Counted from the first letter of the stretch, positions 16,548 through 25,869 are shown. The stretch is DNA of 64,000 bases from Reinekea forsetii (GCF_002795845.1 NZ_CP011797.1:372001-436000), one strand, 5' to 3'. Translations and numbers: made by a program. The notes: generated by a model from the sequence alone, not told the origin.

Positions 16548-17251
16548 GTATTGTCCGTTTCATTCACCTTGGTTGAAAACCGGTAACCGGTTCCGCGCAC
16601 AGTTTGGATTAATAGTTTGTGTTCGTCACCTAAGGCTTTGCGCAAACGGCGAATATGCACATCTACCGTGCGTTCATCGACATACACATTGCCGCCCCAG
16701 ACCTGGTCGAGCAGTTGCCCGCGGGTATAGGCACGCTCGGCATGACTCATAAAATACTGCAATAGACGGAACTCGGTTGGCCCCATGGTCAGCTCAGCAT
16801 CCAAGGTGGTAACCCGATGAGAGTTGGGGTCCAGTTTGAGGCCATTGACCTCAATGGGCGCCTCGATGCCCGCTGGCGTCGAGCGCCGCAGTACCGCTTT
16901 TAACCGCGCCACCAGCTCACGCGGGGAGAAGGGTTTGGTGATGTAATCGTCCGCACCGGCTTCCAGGCCAGAGATCTTGTGGTCTTCTTCGCCCTTGGCG
17001 GTGAGCATAATAATGGGAATCTCAGCGGTCAAGGGGTCACGCTTGAGGCGTCGAGCCAGTTCGACACCGCTGACCTGAGGCATCATCCAGTCAAGTAAAA
17101 TCAGATCGGGTTTCTGGTCGACGACCAGACTGTGCGCGTCTTGGGCATTGGCCGCTTCGATCGTACGGTAGCCGGCCATTTCAAGGGCGGTGACCAGCAC
17201 CTCTCGAATGGCGGCCTCATCATCAACAATTAGGATCGTTCGGGTCGACAT
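16544..17251 (-). CDS. phoB: Phosphate regulon response regulator
   Basis: 235 residues, OmpR/PhoB class. The receiver domain has the acidic pair in LIVDDE, phosphoacceptor D54 in LILLDWMMP, and K in IIMLTAKGE. The C-terminal winged helix includes LTMGPTEFRLLQYFMSHAERAYTRGQLLDQVWG and the recognition segment DVHIRRLRKAL. Start at 17251 is chosen because GAGG lies upstream and because the inferred transcription start lies downstream of the other in-frame ATG (17293). A Pho box at 17308-17325 implies autoregulation. It should activate pstS and may control pit. Confidence 0.95.
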   Translation of the reverse strand: MSTRTILIVDDEAAIREVLVTALEMAGYRTIEAANAQDAHSLVVDQKPDLILLDWMMPQVSGVELARRLKRDPLTAEIPIIMLTAKGEEDHKISGLEAGADDYITKPFSPRELVARLKAVLRRSTPAGIEAPIEVNGLKLDPNSHRVTTLDAELTMGPTEFRLLQYFMSHAERAYTRGQLLDQVWGGNVYVDERTVDVHIRRLRKALGDEHKLLIQTVRGTGYRFSTKVNETDNT

Positions 17252-17291
17252 ACAGCTTGCCTCGTTTGCTTTGTTGAGTGGTAATTTGAAC

Positions 17292-17325
17292 ATTTAACGA
17301 AGCTTTGATGACATAAATGTGACAC
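17292..17325 (-). promoter_or_regulatory. Pho box and -10 element of phoBR
   Basis: On the minus strand GTGTCAC-attt-ATGTCAT (17325-17308) has the 7+4+7 PhoB-box layout, and TTAAAT follows after exactly ten bases (17297-17292). The orientation matches phoB transcription. Confidence 0.82.
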
Positions 17326-17339
17326 CCGACCTATTGTTG

Positions 17340-18203
17340 TCAAATATCGACTAGGTAATTTAGCGCCAACCCGACAAATAATACCATGCCGATCCAGTGG
17401 TTGTTCAAAAAGGCAGCAAAGCAGGCACTGCGCTCGCGAGTACGTATTAACCACTGTTGGTAGCCAAATAGCCCCGCGCTGATCGTCAAGCCAATCCACC
17501 AAAAGAGTCCCAAATTGGCCTTAAAGCCAATAATCAACCAGGTAACCCAGGTTAGAGCCTGAATCAGTCCAACCATAAGGCGATCGGCATCGCCAAATAG
17601 GATCGCGGTGGAACGCATGCCAATCTTCAGATCGTCGTCGCGGTCAACCATGGCATAGAGGGTGTCGTAGGCGACGGTCCACAAAACTGTGGCGCTGAAC
17701 AGCAGCCAGGCGACATCGGACAGCGGCACCGCTAAGGCGGTATAGGCCATCGGAATGGCCCAGGCAAAGGCCGCCCCTAGGACAACCTGGGGCAGATAGG
17801 TGTGGCGCTTCATAAAGGGGTAGGTCGATGCGAGTAGCAGTGCCACGACCGACATGCCAACGGTACGCGCATTGGTAAAGAGTACCAGGCCAAAGGACAG
17901 CACCAGTAAGCCGAAAAACAGCCACAGGGCGGCCCCTGGGGCCACCAGTCCGGAGACCAAGGGGCGCGCGACGGTGCGCTTAACTTGGCCATCGATTTTA
18001 CGATCGGCCAAGTCATTGATTACGCAGCCGGCGGAGCGCATCAGCACCACTCCTAGGGTGAAGATCAGCACCACGGGCAGACCCGGAAAGCCTTCTGCGG
18101 CCAGCCAGAGCGCGCTTAGAGTCGGCCAGAGCAGCAGGTAAATGCCGATGGGTCGGTCAAGTCGAGTGAGTTTGATGTAGTAATGTAAGACGTTTGTGTT
18201 CAT
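17340..18203 (-). CDS. ubiA: 4-hydroxybenzoate polyprenyltransferase
   Basis: A 287-residue inner-membrane enzyme that attaches the polyprenyl tail to 4-hydroxybenzoate in ubiquinone synthesis. The first aspartate-rich motif is NDLADRKID and the second DTLYAMVDRDDDLKIG, both needed for Mg-prenyl diphosphate. About eight hydrophobic helices are visible. The start LDRPIGIYLLLWPTL is typical. Its first 47 bases overlap the end of ubiC, which provides its substrate, so the two are probably translationally coupled. phoB lies downstream but has its own promoter. Confidence 0.94.
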   Translation of the reverse strand: MNTNVLHYYIKLTRLDRPIGIYLLLWPTLSALWLAAEGFPGLPVVLIFTLGVVLMRSAGCVINDLADRKIDGQVKRTVARPLVSGLVAPGAALWLFFGLLVLSFGLVLFTNARTVGMSVVALLLASTYPFMKRHTYLPQVVLGAAFAWAIPMAYTALAVPLSDVAWLLFSATVLWTVAYDTLYAMVDRDDDLKIGMRSTAILFGDADRLMVGLIQALTWVTWLIIGFKANLGLFWWIGLTISAGLFGYQQWLIRTRERSACFAAFLNNHWIGMVLFVGLALNYLVDI

Positions 18204-18720
18204 AGAGTATCAATTCTGGTAAAAAAAATTCACTCACCAATAACGGTTGGTGATGCAAGTGGTAACGCGCCCGGCGGCCCCAACCCAGACCCGTAGTGCA
18301 GACCTGGAGATGATCCTTGCGCATACCCGGGGTGGCAAAGAGCAGCTCACCCAAGGGTTTGTTGGCCAACTGAGTTAACTGATTCAGCCCGCCTGCCAGA
18401 CTGCTCAAGGGAATCAGGGTGTGCGCTGCGACCCACGGCGTATCCCCCTGCTTTAATAGCACCTTGCGAGAAAACATCGGGCAAGGCGCCTGTTGATCGT
18501 GAAAGCCATCGATCGGCAGTGCCAGGTTGATCTGACGTTGCTCGAGCACCTCGACTGAAAAGTCATCAGCGCGCCGCTTCAGAGCCTGAGTCAGGCTGGT
18601 GGGCAAGGTTAGCCAATAGCGGAGTTCATTCGGCAGGTTAGATTCCACCGTCGCAAGACCTTGCCAATCATAATTGCACGTATCAGGGTCAAAATTGGTA
18701 TCGAACGCAGGGTCTATCAC
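18157..18720 (-). CDS. ubiC: Chorismate pyruvate-lyase
   Basis: 187 residues. It converts chorismate to 4-hydroxybenzoate plus pyruvate, the first committed step of ubiquinone synthesis. Recognisable segments are MFSRKVLLKQGDTPWVAAHTLIP, with the active-site arginine region, then LGELLFA and the C-terminal WGRRARYHLHHQPLLVSEFFLPEL. Its end overlaps the ubiA start by 47 bases. The promoter must lie in the 270-base gap to the divergent HU gene. Confidence 0.88.
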   Translation of the reverse strand: MIDPAFDTNFDPDTCNYDWQGLATVESNLPNELRYWLTLPTSLTQALKRRADDFSVEVLEQRQINLALPIDGFHDQQAPCPMFSRKVLLKQGDTPWVAAHTLIPLSSLAGGLNQLTQLANKPLGELLFATPGMRKDHLQVCTTGLGWGRRARYHLHHQPLLVSEFFLPELILYEHKRLTLLHQTHST

Positions 18721-18991
18721 GGCTTCTATTTATCGACGGTGGGGGTCGCAGTTTACCTCGGCAGAGGGTCCCGCCACCACCGCAAATCGGTATTCAACCG
18801 CTATTTAGAGTCAAAATGAGACGATTTAAGGTCAAATGGACAGGTTTTTGCTGTCAAAGGCTTGGCAATACCCCCCTAAGATGGGTAGTCTAGAGTCATC
18901 TTAAAATCGAGCCGTACCGCCACTACTACTTTGAGGACGGGCAGTTGGTTGGTAAACGATTAATAACAAAAACGAAATAAAGGAAGTGGCT

Positions 18992-19264
18992 ATGAGAAAA
19001 CCTGATTTAGCAGCGGTGATTGCCGAGCGTGCAGACCTAACCAAAGATAAAGCCGGTGAGGTGTTAAACGTTTTACTGGATCAAATTACCCAGACTGTTG
19101 CTAGGAAAGAATCCGTAACCCTAGTGGGTTTTGGCACGTTTGAAGCGCGTTCACGTGCCAAACGTAAGGGTAAAAATCCTCAGACCGGGCAAGAGATCGA
19201 GATTCCTGCCAGCAACACCGTCGCTTTCAAAGCGGGTAAAGCGCTCAAAGATTCGGTTAATTGA
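18992..19264 (+). CDS. HU-family DNA-binding protein
   Basis: 90 residues, nucleoid-associated HU/IHF fold. It begins MRKPDLAAVIAERADLTKDKA and carries the DNA-arm region GFGTFEARSRAKRKGKNPQTGQEIEIPASNTVAFKAGKALKDSV, which is HU rather than IHF in detail. The ATG at 18992 is chosen because AAGGAAGT lies six bases upstream; a GTG at 18986 would fall inside that site. HU bends and compacts DNA without strong sequence preference. A strong terminator follows, so it is a single-gene unit. It resembles hupB, but the paralogue cannot be fixed without the rest of the genome. Confidence 0.93.
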   Translation: MRKPDLAAVIAERADLTKDKAGEVLNVLLDQITQTVARKESVTLVGFGTFEARSRAKRKGKNPQTGQEIEIPASNTVAFKAGKALKDSVN

Positions 19265-19284
19265 GCGGTATAGATTAATAAATC

Positions 19285-19308
19285 AAGGAGCCCCGGGGCT
19301 CCTTTTTT
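19285..19308 (+). terminator. Intrinsic terminator of the HU gene
   Basis: Perfect 20-base palindrome AAGGAGCCCCGGGGCTCCTT followed by further T residues. Confidence 0.92.
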
Positions 19309-19516
19309 ATGGGCCACTATTTATTTCGTCTTGGCTTATCAATACTCTGCTTTGGGCTTGTTATCCGCCTTGTGCTAAATTTCGTCGGCAATGCGAATCA
19401 GGCTTGCACTTGGACTAAAAGATCGCGAAGATCGCGCCTGTTTTGCCCAAGGCGGTTCAGCGCCATCAAAAGAGACTGCCCGATGGGGTGGCCAATAGCT
19501 CGATAATGAGGGGAAT

Positions 19517-20410
19517 ATGGAAATGCAGAGTCAAATGACGTCTTTGGTGCATGTCGACAAGGTTCGAGTGCGCGAGCCTGGCGTTATCATCCTGACCGGA
19601 CCGTCCAGTTGCGGTAAGGGCGAGGTTGCCAGTGCCTTGTGTCGTACCCTATCGATTCGCCCGGAAGCCCACCTGTCGATGGGTGAAATTCTCCGCAGTA
19701 CCTTTCGAGGTGCCAAGGAAGATCCGTCCTTTGCCGAATTGTTGGCGACCAAATACGACCTGAGCGACAAGACCAATATCTTTGACTGTGTCGACAGCAC
19801 CGCCAGCCTGACCAAGAAGGTCTTGTCTTACCAGGCGGCGCTCGAGAAGTACTTCGCCAAGCCCGACATGGACCGCTTTACCTCCCAGTTACAATGGTTA
19901 GAGTTCTGTACCATGAACGGTTTACTGGTGCCTAACCGTTGGACGGAGAATTTTGTCGCGGCCCATATCGAGCAGGCTCGCTCGACTCGAGAAGAGTCCT
20001 TTATATTGGACGGCTACCCGCGTACTGAGCGTGCCGCTGAACACCTGTTGGCGTTCTTGAACTCGATGAATATTCCGGTCTTGAAGGTGTTGCATTTAAG
20101 CATCAGTCGCCAGGAAATGATGGCCCGAGCCCAGGCTCGTGGGCGTGAAGATGACGACAACGAATCGCTGCACAAACGTTTTCAGTTTTATATCGAAAAT
20201 GTTCAGCCCAGCGTGGATTTCATGAAAACCAAGCTGGGGTCCGATCGCATTGCCCTGATCGATGCCCATCAACCGGTCTTCGATGTCACCGAGCAGGGTG
20301 CAAAATTCAATCTGGAAGCCTCGATTAAGGCGGTTGTGGGCAGCGTGTTACGTGCACTGGGCGTGCCGCGAGTGGTACTAAACGACTTGCTGAGTAACAG
20401 TAAAGAGTGA
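19517..20410 (+). CDS. Adenylate-kinase-like nucleoside monophosphate kinase, divergent
   Basis: 297 residues, longer than adenylate kinase (about 215). A P-loop GPSSCGKGEVA near residues 28-37 is followed by LSMGEILRSTFRG, equivalent to the AMP-binding helix, then FILDGYPRTERAAE, the conserved DG(Y/F)PR motif, and a lid-side ARGREDDD. These show the Adk/CMP-kinase fold, which moves phosphate from ATP to a nucleoside monophosphate. Roughly 70 extra residues lie between the AMP-binding helix and the DGYPR motif. It is therefore unlikely to be the main adk and its substrate is unknown. The ATG at 19517 has GAGGGG upstream. It converges with speA; a short hairpin TGGTCCC / GGGACCA (20456-20472) lies between the two stops. 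Confidence 0.75.
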   Translation: MEMQSQMTSLVHVDKVRVREPGVIILTGPSSCGKGEVASALCRTLSIRPEAHLSMGEILRSTFRGAKEDPSFAELLATKYDLSDKTNIFDCVDSTASLTKKVLSYQAALEKYFAKPDMDRFTSQLQWLEFCTMNGLLVPNRWTENFVAAHIEQARSTREESFILDGYPRTERAAEHLLAFLNSMNIPVLKVLHLSISRQEMMARAQARGREDDDNESLHKRFQFYIENVQPSVDFMKTKLGSDRIALIDAHQPVFDVTEQGAKFNLEASIKAVVGSVLRALGVPRVVLNDLLSNSKE

Positions 20411-20483
20411 TGCCAGGTACCTAGGCCGTCGGGCTTAGGCACAGCCTGTTCGGGATGGTCCCGTCGGGACCACCCCATTAAGG

Positions 20484-22388
20484 CTACTGCGCTGCCTTTT
20501 GACGCGGCTCGAGGTAGGTCACCTGATTCAGCCCTTTGCGGTACTGATCAACGAAGTGTTGCTGTTCGGTTAAACTCATGGTGCTCGCCTGCAGTTGGGA
20601 CTGGTAGGCACTGACCATCATTTCCCGACTGTAGCCAACCGAATTCAGCACCTGCTCAATGGAATCGCCTTTGCGGGTATTTTGCAGCAGTAGCTCGCCA
20701 TTTTCCGCAAAAACGGCATCAAGACTGTTGGTATCGCCGAACAGATTGTGCAGATCGCCGAGAATTTCCTGGTAAGCACCCACCATAAAGAATCCCAACC
20801 AGGGCCGCTCATCGGGTTGCCAATTGGGTAGCGGCAGAGTCGACTCGACCCCTTCGCCATCGACATAAAAGTCGATCTTGCCATCGGAATCGCAGGTAAT
20901 ATCCTGCACGATGCCGCGCACAGACGGTTCTCGATCCAGGCCGGTTAAGGGCAGGATGGGAAAGATCTGATCGATCCCCCACACGTCCGGTAAGGACTGG
21001 AACATCGAGAAGTTAACGAACAGCTTGGTCGCCATCTTCTCATTTAAGTCGTCGACCATATCCCGATGGGCCCGTTTTGCCGGGTTGAGTTGCAAGCGGA
21101 TAATGTTGTTGATCGAACGGGTAATCTCTTCGGCGTGGGCGCGTTGGACTAACGTTAAAGTGGCATTGTTATAAGCATCGTGGACGTCGTTGAGAAACGA
21201 ACAGGCATCGTGATAGAGCTCGGCATAGGGGCGCTCGTGGACCAGGGTGCATTGGTAGCAATACCACAGTTCCTTGAGGATATTAGGGGCATCGTCCAAG
21301 GGTTTGTCGGGCACGGTGACATCCGGCGTCTCTTCTTCGGCGACATCGGCAATCAGCACCGCATGGTGTGCGGTGACGGCACGACCGGATTCGCTAAAAA
21401 TCTTTGGATGGGGCAGCTCAGCCACTTCACAGGCCTGGCGAAAGGCATAGACCACATTGTTGGCGTATTCTTGAGTGGAATAGTTCATCGAGCACGACTC
21501 GCGCGAGCGGGTGCCCTCGTAGTCAACACCTAGGCCACCGCCGACATCGACAATGCCAATCGGCACGTCCAAATGGCGCAATTCAACATAGAAGCGTGAA
21601 CATTCGCGCAAGGCAATCTGGATATCGCGAATATTGGCAATCTGAGAGCCGAGGTGGAAATGCAGCAGTTGAAAACAGCCGAGTTTGTTGGCCGCCCGCA
21701 ATCGTTCGGTGACCGCAATGATTTCCGAGGCGGTGAGGCCAAACTTCGACTTCTCACCCCCGGTGTTCTGCCACTTACCCTTGCCGGTACTGGCCAGGCG
21801 TGCGCGCACACCCATCCTTGGCAGGACCTTCATCTCCTCGGAAATGTCGAGGATCCAGTCCACTTCCGACGATTTTTCCACTACCAGATAGACATGATGG
21901 CCGAGTTTTTCGGCCGATAGGGCGAGACGAATATATTCCTCATCTTTATAGCCGTTGCAGACAATGGTGGTCGGGCCCTTAGAGGCCTCGGCCAGCACTG
22001 CCATCAGTTCCGGTTTGCTCCCGGCTTCCAGACCAATCTGTGAGGTGCCCGCCAGGCGTTGGCCGTTGATGATCTCTTCGACTACGCGACGTTGCTGGTT
22101 GACCTTGATCGGGTAGAGCGGCTGATATTCATTCTGATAATGCTCATTGGCAATGGCATTAGCAAAGGCCGTGGTAATTTGCGCCACACGATCATGCAGG
22201 ATGTGTGGGAAACGCACCAATAGCGGTAACTGTAAGCCGTTACTCCGAGCCGCCAAGACGATCTCTTTTAGAGATATATTGTTGGCGACATTGACGATGG
22301 TGTCTCCGGCTTCATTTACCGAAAAATACCCCTCAGACCAGCGATTAATGTTGTAGAGTTCGATCGCATCTTTTACAGTCCAGCTCAT
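20484..22388 (-). CDS. speA: Biosynthetic arginine decarboxylase
   Basis: 634 residues, the size of SpeA. It decarboxylates arginine to agmatine in polyamine synthesis and uses PLP: the cofactor lysine is K95 in LYPIKVNQQR, on the alanine-racemase-type TIM barrel. Conserved segments include GLEAGSKPELMAVLA, CNGYKD, GVRARLAS, FHLGSQI, DVGGGLGVDYEG and CSFLNDVHDAYNNA; the last contains the active-site cysteine region near the C-terminal half. It starts with ATG at 22388 and is divergent from ridA, with no operon partner. SpeB is not in this window. Confidence 0.96.
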   Translation of the reverse strand: MSWTVKDAIELYNINRWSEGYFSVNEAGDTIVNVANNISLKEIVLAARSNGLQLPLLVRFPHILHDRVAQITTAFANAIANEHYQNEYQPLYPIKVNQQRRVVEEIINGQRLAGTSQIGLEAGSKPELMAVLAEASKGPTTIVCNGYKDEEYIRLALSAEKLGHHVYLVVEKSSEVDWILDISEEMKVLPRMGVRARLASTGKGKWQNTGGEKSKFGLTASEIIAVTERLRAANKLGCFQLLHFHLGSQIANIRDIQIALRECSRFYVELRHLDVPIGIVDVGGGLGVDYEGTRSRESCSMNYSTQEYANNVVYAFRQACEVAELPHPKIFSESGRAVTAHHAVLIADVAEEETPDVTVPDKPLDDAPNILKELWYCYQCTLVHERPYAELYHDACSFLNDVHDAYNNATLTLVQRAHAEEITRSINNIIRLQLNPAKRAHRDMVDDLNEKMATKLFVNFSMFQSLPDVWGIDQIFPILPLTGLDREPSVRGIVQDITCDSDGKIDFYVDGEGVESTLPLPNWQPDERPWLGFFMVGAYQEILGDLHNLFGDTNSLDAVFAENGELLLQNTRKGDSIEQVLNSVGYSREMMVSAYQSQLQASTMSLTEQQHFVDQYRKGLNQVTYLEPRQKAAQ

Positions 22389-22573
22389 GGTAAACCTCTA
22401 AATTTCGTATGAATCAACCAGTCATGACGCTGGCACAAAGCCCCAAATGCGGTAAGTCTATTGTCATTGCCCAAATTAAGACGGGTTAATGGGGCCACGC
22501 AGGGTCCAATACAATGACCGATAGTCTATGAAAATATATCCGGAAGAATAGCTTTTTTTACAGGAGACCCAAA

Positions 22574-22957
22574 ATGACTAGAGAATTTATAAATACTGAC
22601 TCGGCCCCGGCCGCCATTGGTACCTACTCACAGGCGGTCAAAGTTGGCCAAACGGTCTATCTGTCGGGTCAAATTCCGCTCGACCCCGTCTCGATGACCG
22701 TGCTCGACGACGCGATGGCGGCGCAAATCCACCAGGTGTTTAAAAACCTCAGTGCAGTTTGCCAAGCGGCGGGCGGTTCGATGAACGAACTGGTGAAGGT
22801 GAATATCTTTCTGATTGATCTGGGTCATTTTGCCCTGGTTAATGAAATAATGGCGACCTACTTTACCCAGCCATACCCGGCTCGCGCCGCCGTTCAGGTA
22901 TCTGCGCTGCCCAAGGGCGTAGCGATTGAGATTGACGGCGTTTTGGTGCTCAGTTAA
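22574..22957 (+). CDS. ridA: RidA-family reactive enamine/imine deaminase
   Basis: 127 residues, YjgF/YER057c/UK114 family. It hydrolyses reactive enamines and imines released by PLP enzymes such as threonine dehydratase. Family motifs are present: [56 protein letters not shown] and [22 protein letters not shown], with the catalytic arginine in PARAAVQV. An AGGAGA ribosome site precedes the ATG. Trimeric in relatives. Confidence 0.95.
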   Translation: MTREFINTDSAPAAIGTYSQAVKVGQTVYLSGQIPLDPVSMTVLDDAMAAQIHQVFKNLSAVCQAAGGSMNELVKVNIFLIDLGHFALVNEIMATYFTQPYPARAAVQVSALPKGVAIEIDGVLVLS

Positions 22958-23106
22958 CGGTCATCGCTAAGGGTCGACTTTCGGGCCTTCAGCGCCGCGC
23001 GCGCATCTTGCCAACCCTGCACCTTTATCAGCCATTGCTGCAGTGTTGCGATGGTTAGATGGGCCGCAACCCGACGGGTCAGAAATTTGGGGAGTGCTTT
23101 TTTCAT
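22954..23106 (-). CDS. Small basic protein of 50 residues, unknown
   Basis: A short minus-strand frame from ATG at 23106 (TAAGGG about six bases upstream) to a TAA that overlaps the ridA stop by four bases. The product, starting [17 protein letters not shown] and containing [21 protein letters not shown], is strongly basic and amphipathic. I do not recognise it. The convergent 4-base overlap and plausible ribosome site argue for it; lack of any family match argues against it. Confidence 0.3.
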   Translation of the reverse strand: MKKALPKFLTRRVAAHLTIATLQQWLIKVQGWQDARAALKARKSTLSDDR

Positions 23107-23190
23107 ATTGGCCCTTAGGCTTTAAAATTGCCGTCGCCGGATGCGCACGGCATACTGCGAAGCCTAGGGTATTTAATGAGTTATTAGTGC

Positions 23191-24153
23191 ATGCGTCAAG
23201 CCCGCAACAGGCCAATTAAGCGAAAGAACCAAAAGGATTCACGGGTCACCGAATACTACCGGTTTCGAGATTTTTGGGCGCCAGCCTTTTGGCCTACCTG
23301 GCTAGGCATCGCTGGACTATATCTGATGGCTTGGCTGCCGGTGGGCCTGCGCCTAGTGATCAGCCGCGCCTTGGCGGCGCTGCTCTATCGCTTGGTCGCG
23401 AGTCGACGCAAGGTTGCGCACACCAACATTCGCCTCTGTTTTCCTGAACTCGATGCACCTGCCCAGCAGCGCCTGGTACGCGAGGTGTTTTATGCAAACA
23501 TCCTAAATTTTTTTGAGACGGCCCAGGCCTGGTGTCGACCCAAACCGCGTATGGCTTTGCAACTCGATGGCTTGGAACATCTAGATCAAGCGCGCGCGAC
23601 GGGCCGGGGGGTGATCTTACTCGGTGGGCACTTTGGTCCGCTCGATATCGCCGGCTCGCTGTTTATTGAGCATTTCGAGTATTCTTTGGTCTATCGTAAA
23701 GACGACAACCCACTGTTTAATTACTTTATGACCCGAGCTCGTGAGCGCTACAGCACCGGTACCATTGCGCGCAAAGACATGAAGGGCCTGTTGCGCACAC
23801 TTAAAGGGGGGGGCACGGTCTGGTATGCACCGGACCAAGACTATGGCCCGAAGGCCTCGGTCTTTGTGCCGTTTTTTGGCGTACCGACAGCGACCATTAC
23901 CATGACCAGCAAGCTGGCTCAGGCGGGTAATGCCCTGGTGTTGCCCATCAGCGCCTATCGTCGCGCCGACGGGCGCGGCTTTGTGGTCACCATTGAGGCG
24001 CCGTTGGCCATTCCCAGCGGTGATGAGGTCGCCGATGCTCGGACCATTAACGCCTGGTTGGAGCGCCGAATTCGTGAACATCCCGAACAATATTTGTGGC
24101 TGCACAAGCGCTTCAAGACCCGCCCAGAGGGCGAACCCTCGGTCTATCAATGA
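23191..24153 (+). CDS. Lipid A biosynthesis lauroyl/myristoyl acyltransferase (LpxL/LpxM family)
   Basis: 320 residues with one N-terminal membrane helix (about 36-56). The HX4D acyltransferase motif is HFGPLD at residues 147-152. Further family segments are VYRKDDNPLFNYFMTRARERY, VWYAPDQDYG and FVPFFGVPTAT. The enzyme adds a secondary acyl chain to Kdo-lipid A at the inner face of the inner membrane. Which acyl chain and position cannot be read from sequence. The ATG at 23191 has a weak ribosome site. It converges with cobT, with about 50 bases between. Confidence 0.9.
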   Translation: MRQARNRPIKRKNQKDSRVTEYYRFRDFWAPAFWPTWLGIAGLYLMAWLPVGLRLVISRALAALLYRLVASRRKVAHTNIRLCFPELDAPAQQRLVREVFYANILNFFETAQAWCRPKPRMALQLDGLEHLDQARATGRGVILLGGHFGPLDIAGSLFIEHFEYSLVYRKDDNPLFNYFMTRARERYSTGTIARKDMKGLLRTLKGGGTVWYAPDQDYGPKASVFVPFFGVPTATITMTSKLAQAGNALVLPISAYRRADGRGFVVTIEAPLAIPSGDEVADARTINAWLERRIREHPEQYLWLHKRFKTRPEGEPSVYQ

Positions 24154-24202
24154 GTAACCCGATATCGTCCTACAGGGCCAGAGCGTCTGGATAGCCTATC
24201 GC

Positions 24203-25213
24203 TTACGCCTTTAAGCAGTTAACCGCAGAAAGCACCAATGGCCAAGCCAAAACCGAACCCGTGCCCTCACCCAGGGCCAGATTAAGGCTCAGCAAGGGCC
24301 GTTGACCCAAATGTTTCATAATGGCGTGCTGAGCAATATGGGATGACTGATGGCTGAATTGGGCATAGTCGATGATCTGCGGGTAGAGGCGATGCAGGGC
24401 CAGCAGGGCTGTAGAACAGGCAAAACCGTCAACCAAGAACATCCCACCCAGTTCCGCCGTCATCGCCATAGCGCCCATTATCGCGGCTATTTCAAAGCCG
24501 CCCAGATGGCGAACGGTGGACCAAGCATCGCTCAGGTCCTGGCGATGTAAGGCCAGCGCCTGGGTCAGGACATCGACCTTATCGCGGAATAAGATCGGCT
24601 CGAGGCGACTTCGGTTGGTCACGGCAACCTCCGGTGGCAAGTCCAACAGCGCAACGCAGAGCGCTGCAGCACTGGTGGTGTTGCCCTGTCCCAACGCGCC
24701 GAAGGACAACACCCGGGCCCCTTCCGCCATCTTAAGCGCCGCATGCTCGCTGCCCAGTGTGACCGCCTGATGCATTTGTGCCGTCGTCATGGCCGGCAAC
24801 ATCGAAATATCTCGGGTACCGGCAGCAATTTTTTGGCTATAAAGCCGCGGCTGAGGGTCGATTTCAGCACCGTTTAAACCACAATCTATCACCGACAGCT
24901 CAATCTGATATTGAAGGCATGCGACGGCCACTGGCGCCCGTCCAGTCAATATCCGCTGAACCTGGTCGGTAGACGACAGCCGACTGATGTTGGATTGATG
25001 TGAGCGGTCATATACGCCGTGGTCGGCACAAAAGACCAGATGTCGCAGCTGCTGTAATTCAATGTCCTGGGTCTGTTGAATGCTGGCCAGTTTGCGCACA
25101 ACACCCTCCAAGAGTCCGAGTGAAAAGGGCGGCAGACCCAACGCATCAATCTGCGCCTCTAAGCGATCGCCGGCGTCTGAGCGAACCGGCACAATGGTAA
25201 AAGACAAGGGCAT
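24203..25213 (-). CDS. cobT: Nicotinate-nucleotide:dimethylbenzimidazole phosphoribosyltransferase
   Basis: 336 residues. It makes alpha-ribazole phosphate for the lower ligand of cobalamin. Recognisable features are VFCADHGVYDRSHQSN, where the family normally has ADHGVxxxGVS, GALGQGNTTSAAALC, and the C-terminal GEGTGSVLAWPLV, whose glutamate is the usual catalytic base. AAGGA precedes the ATG at 25213. No other cobalamin genes or B12 riboswitch are present nearby, so it looks like part of a salvage route with genes elsewhere. Confidence 0.93.
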   Translation of the reverse strand: MPLSFTIVPVRSDAGDRLEAQIDALGLPPFSLGLLEGVVRKLASIQQTQDIELQQLRHLVFCADHGVYDRSHQSNISRLSSTDQVQRILTGRAPVAVACLQYQIELSVIDCGLNGAEIDPQPRLYSQKIAAGTRDISMLPAMTTAQMHQAVTLGSEHAALKMAEGARVLSFGALGQGNTTSAAALCVALLDLPPEVAVTNRSRLEPILFRDKVDVLTQALALHRQDLSDAWSTVRHLGGFEIAAIMGAMAMTAELGGMFLVDGFACSTALLALHRLYPQIIDYAQFSHQSSHIAQHAIMKHLGQRPLLSLNLALGEGTGSVLAWPLVLSAVNCLKA

Positions 25214-25389
25214 GAGCGGCTTCCTAAAAGATATTTAAGTTTAGCAGAGCAATGACCGCGTGGATTTCTTGATTGTGCCACGCAGCGCTTTAGCTCATCT
25301 CATGCAGATTGACAGCAAGCCCCAAGTTGACCGCGGCCTAAAAAACTGTTCATAATATGAGCCTCTCTCCTACTAGATAGCTTGCATCC

Positions 25390-25869
25390 ATGACGCTGCA
25401 CTCACATTTGTCAAAAGAAGAAAAGTCGGACCCGAGTGCAACCTTTGCGGCGCGGCTGCGGATCCTGGTAGCGGAAAGTTCGGTGTCAGCCTTTGCCCGC
25501 AAGGTGGGCCTGAGCGAGAGTTTGATTCGTAAATATCTCAATGGGACTGAACCAAGCCTGTCACGCGCCGATCTGATCGCGCGTCGGGTTAATGTCAGCC
25601 TGGAATGGTTAGCCACCGGCTGTGGCTATCAATATCGCCAAGCGGAGGTCGTAGATGAGGCAGCCTTGATGGTCGCCAACCAGATCGCCCAGCAGCTTCT
25701 AAGTGCCGATGCCCGCGAACTCGACGAGACGCAAGGCTTAACCTTGCTGGTTTCGATTTACCAGTTTTTACGCGCCCACAAAAAAACCGATGGTTATCTA
25801 GATGAACCCGGTGCACGGCAATTCGCCGTGCATGCGCTGGCCTCGATACAGGCGACCGAGCCTCTATAG
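25390..25869 (+). CDS. XRE-type helix-turn-helix regulator
   Basis: 159 residues. The N-terminal part, FAARLRILVAESSVSAFARKVGLSESLIRKYLNGTEPSLSRADLIARRVNVSLEWLATG, is a lambda-repressor-like HTH of the kind found in phage regulators and in small chromosomal regulators. The remaining 90 residues are helical, without a peptidase motif. It is divergent from cobT and its last codons overlap the end of the convergent GGDEF gene. The target is unknown; no phage genes surround it. Confidence 0.82.
   Translation: MTLHSHLSKEEKSDPSATFAARLRILVAESSVSAFARKVGLSESLIRKYLNGTEPSLSRADLIARRVNVSLEWLATGCGYQYRQAEVVDEAALMVANQIAQQLLSADARELDETQGLTLLVSIYQFLRAHKKTDGYLDEPGARQFAVHALASIQATEPL

Noticed and set aside
19309..19506. 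65-codon frame after the HU terminator with a hydrophobic start
   Set aside because: It starts inside the terminator T run, lacks a ribosome site, and the second half reads as random arginine-rich sequence.
22967..23215. 82-codon minus-strand frame beginning inside the acyltransferase gene
   Set aside because: No ribosome site and random-looking composition; the shorter frame 22954-23106 is a better candidate in that place.
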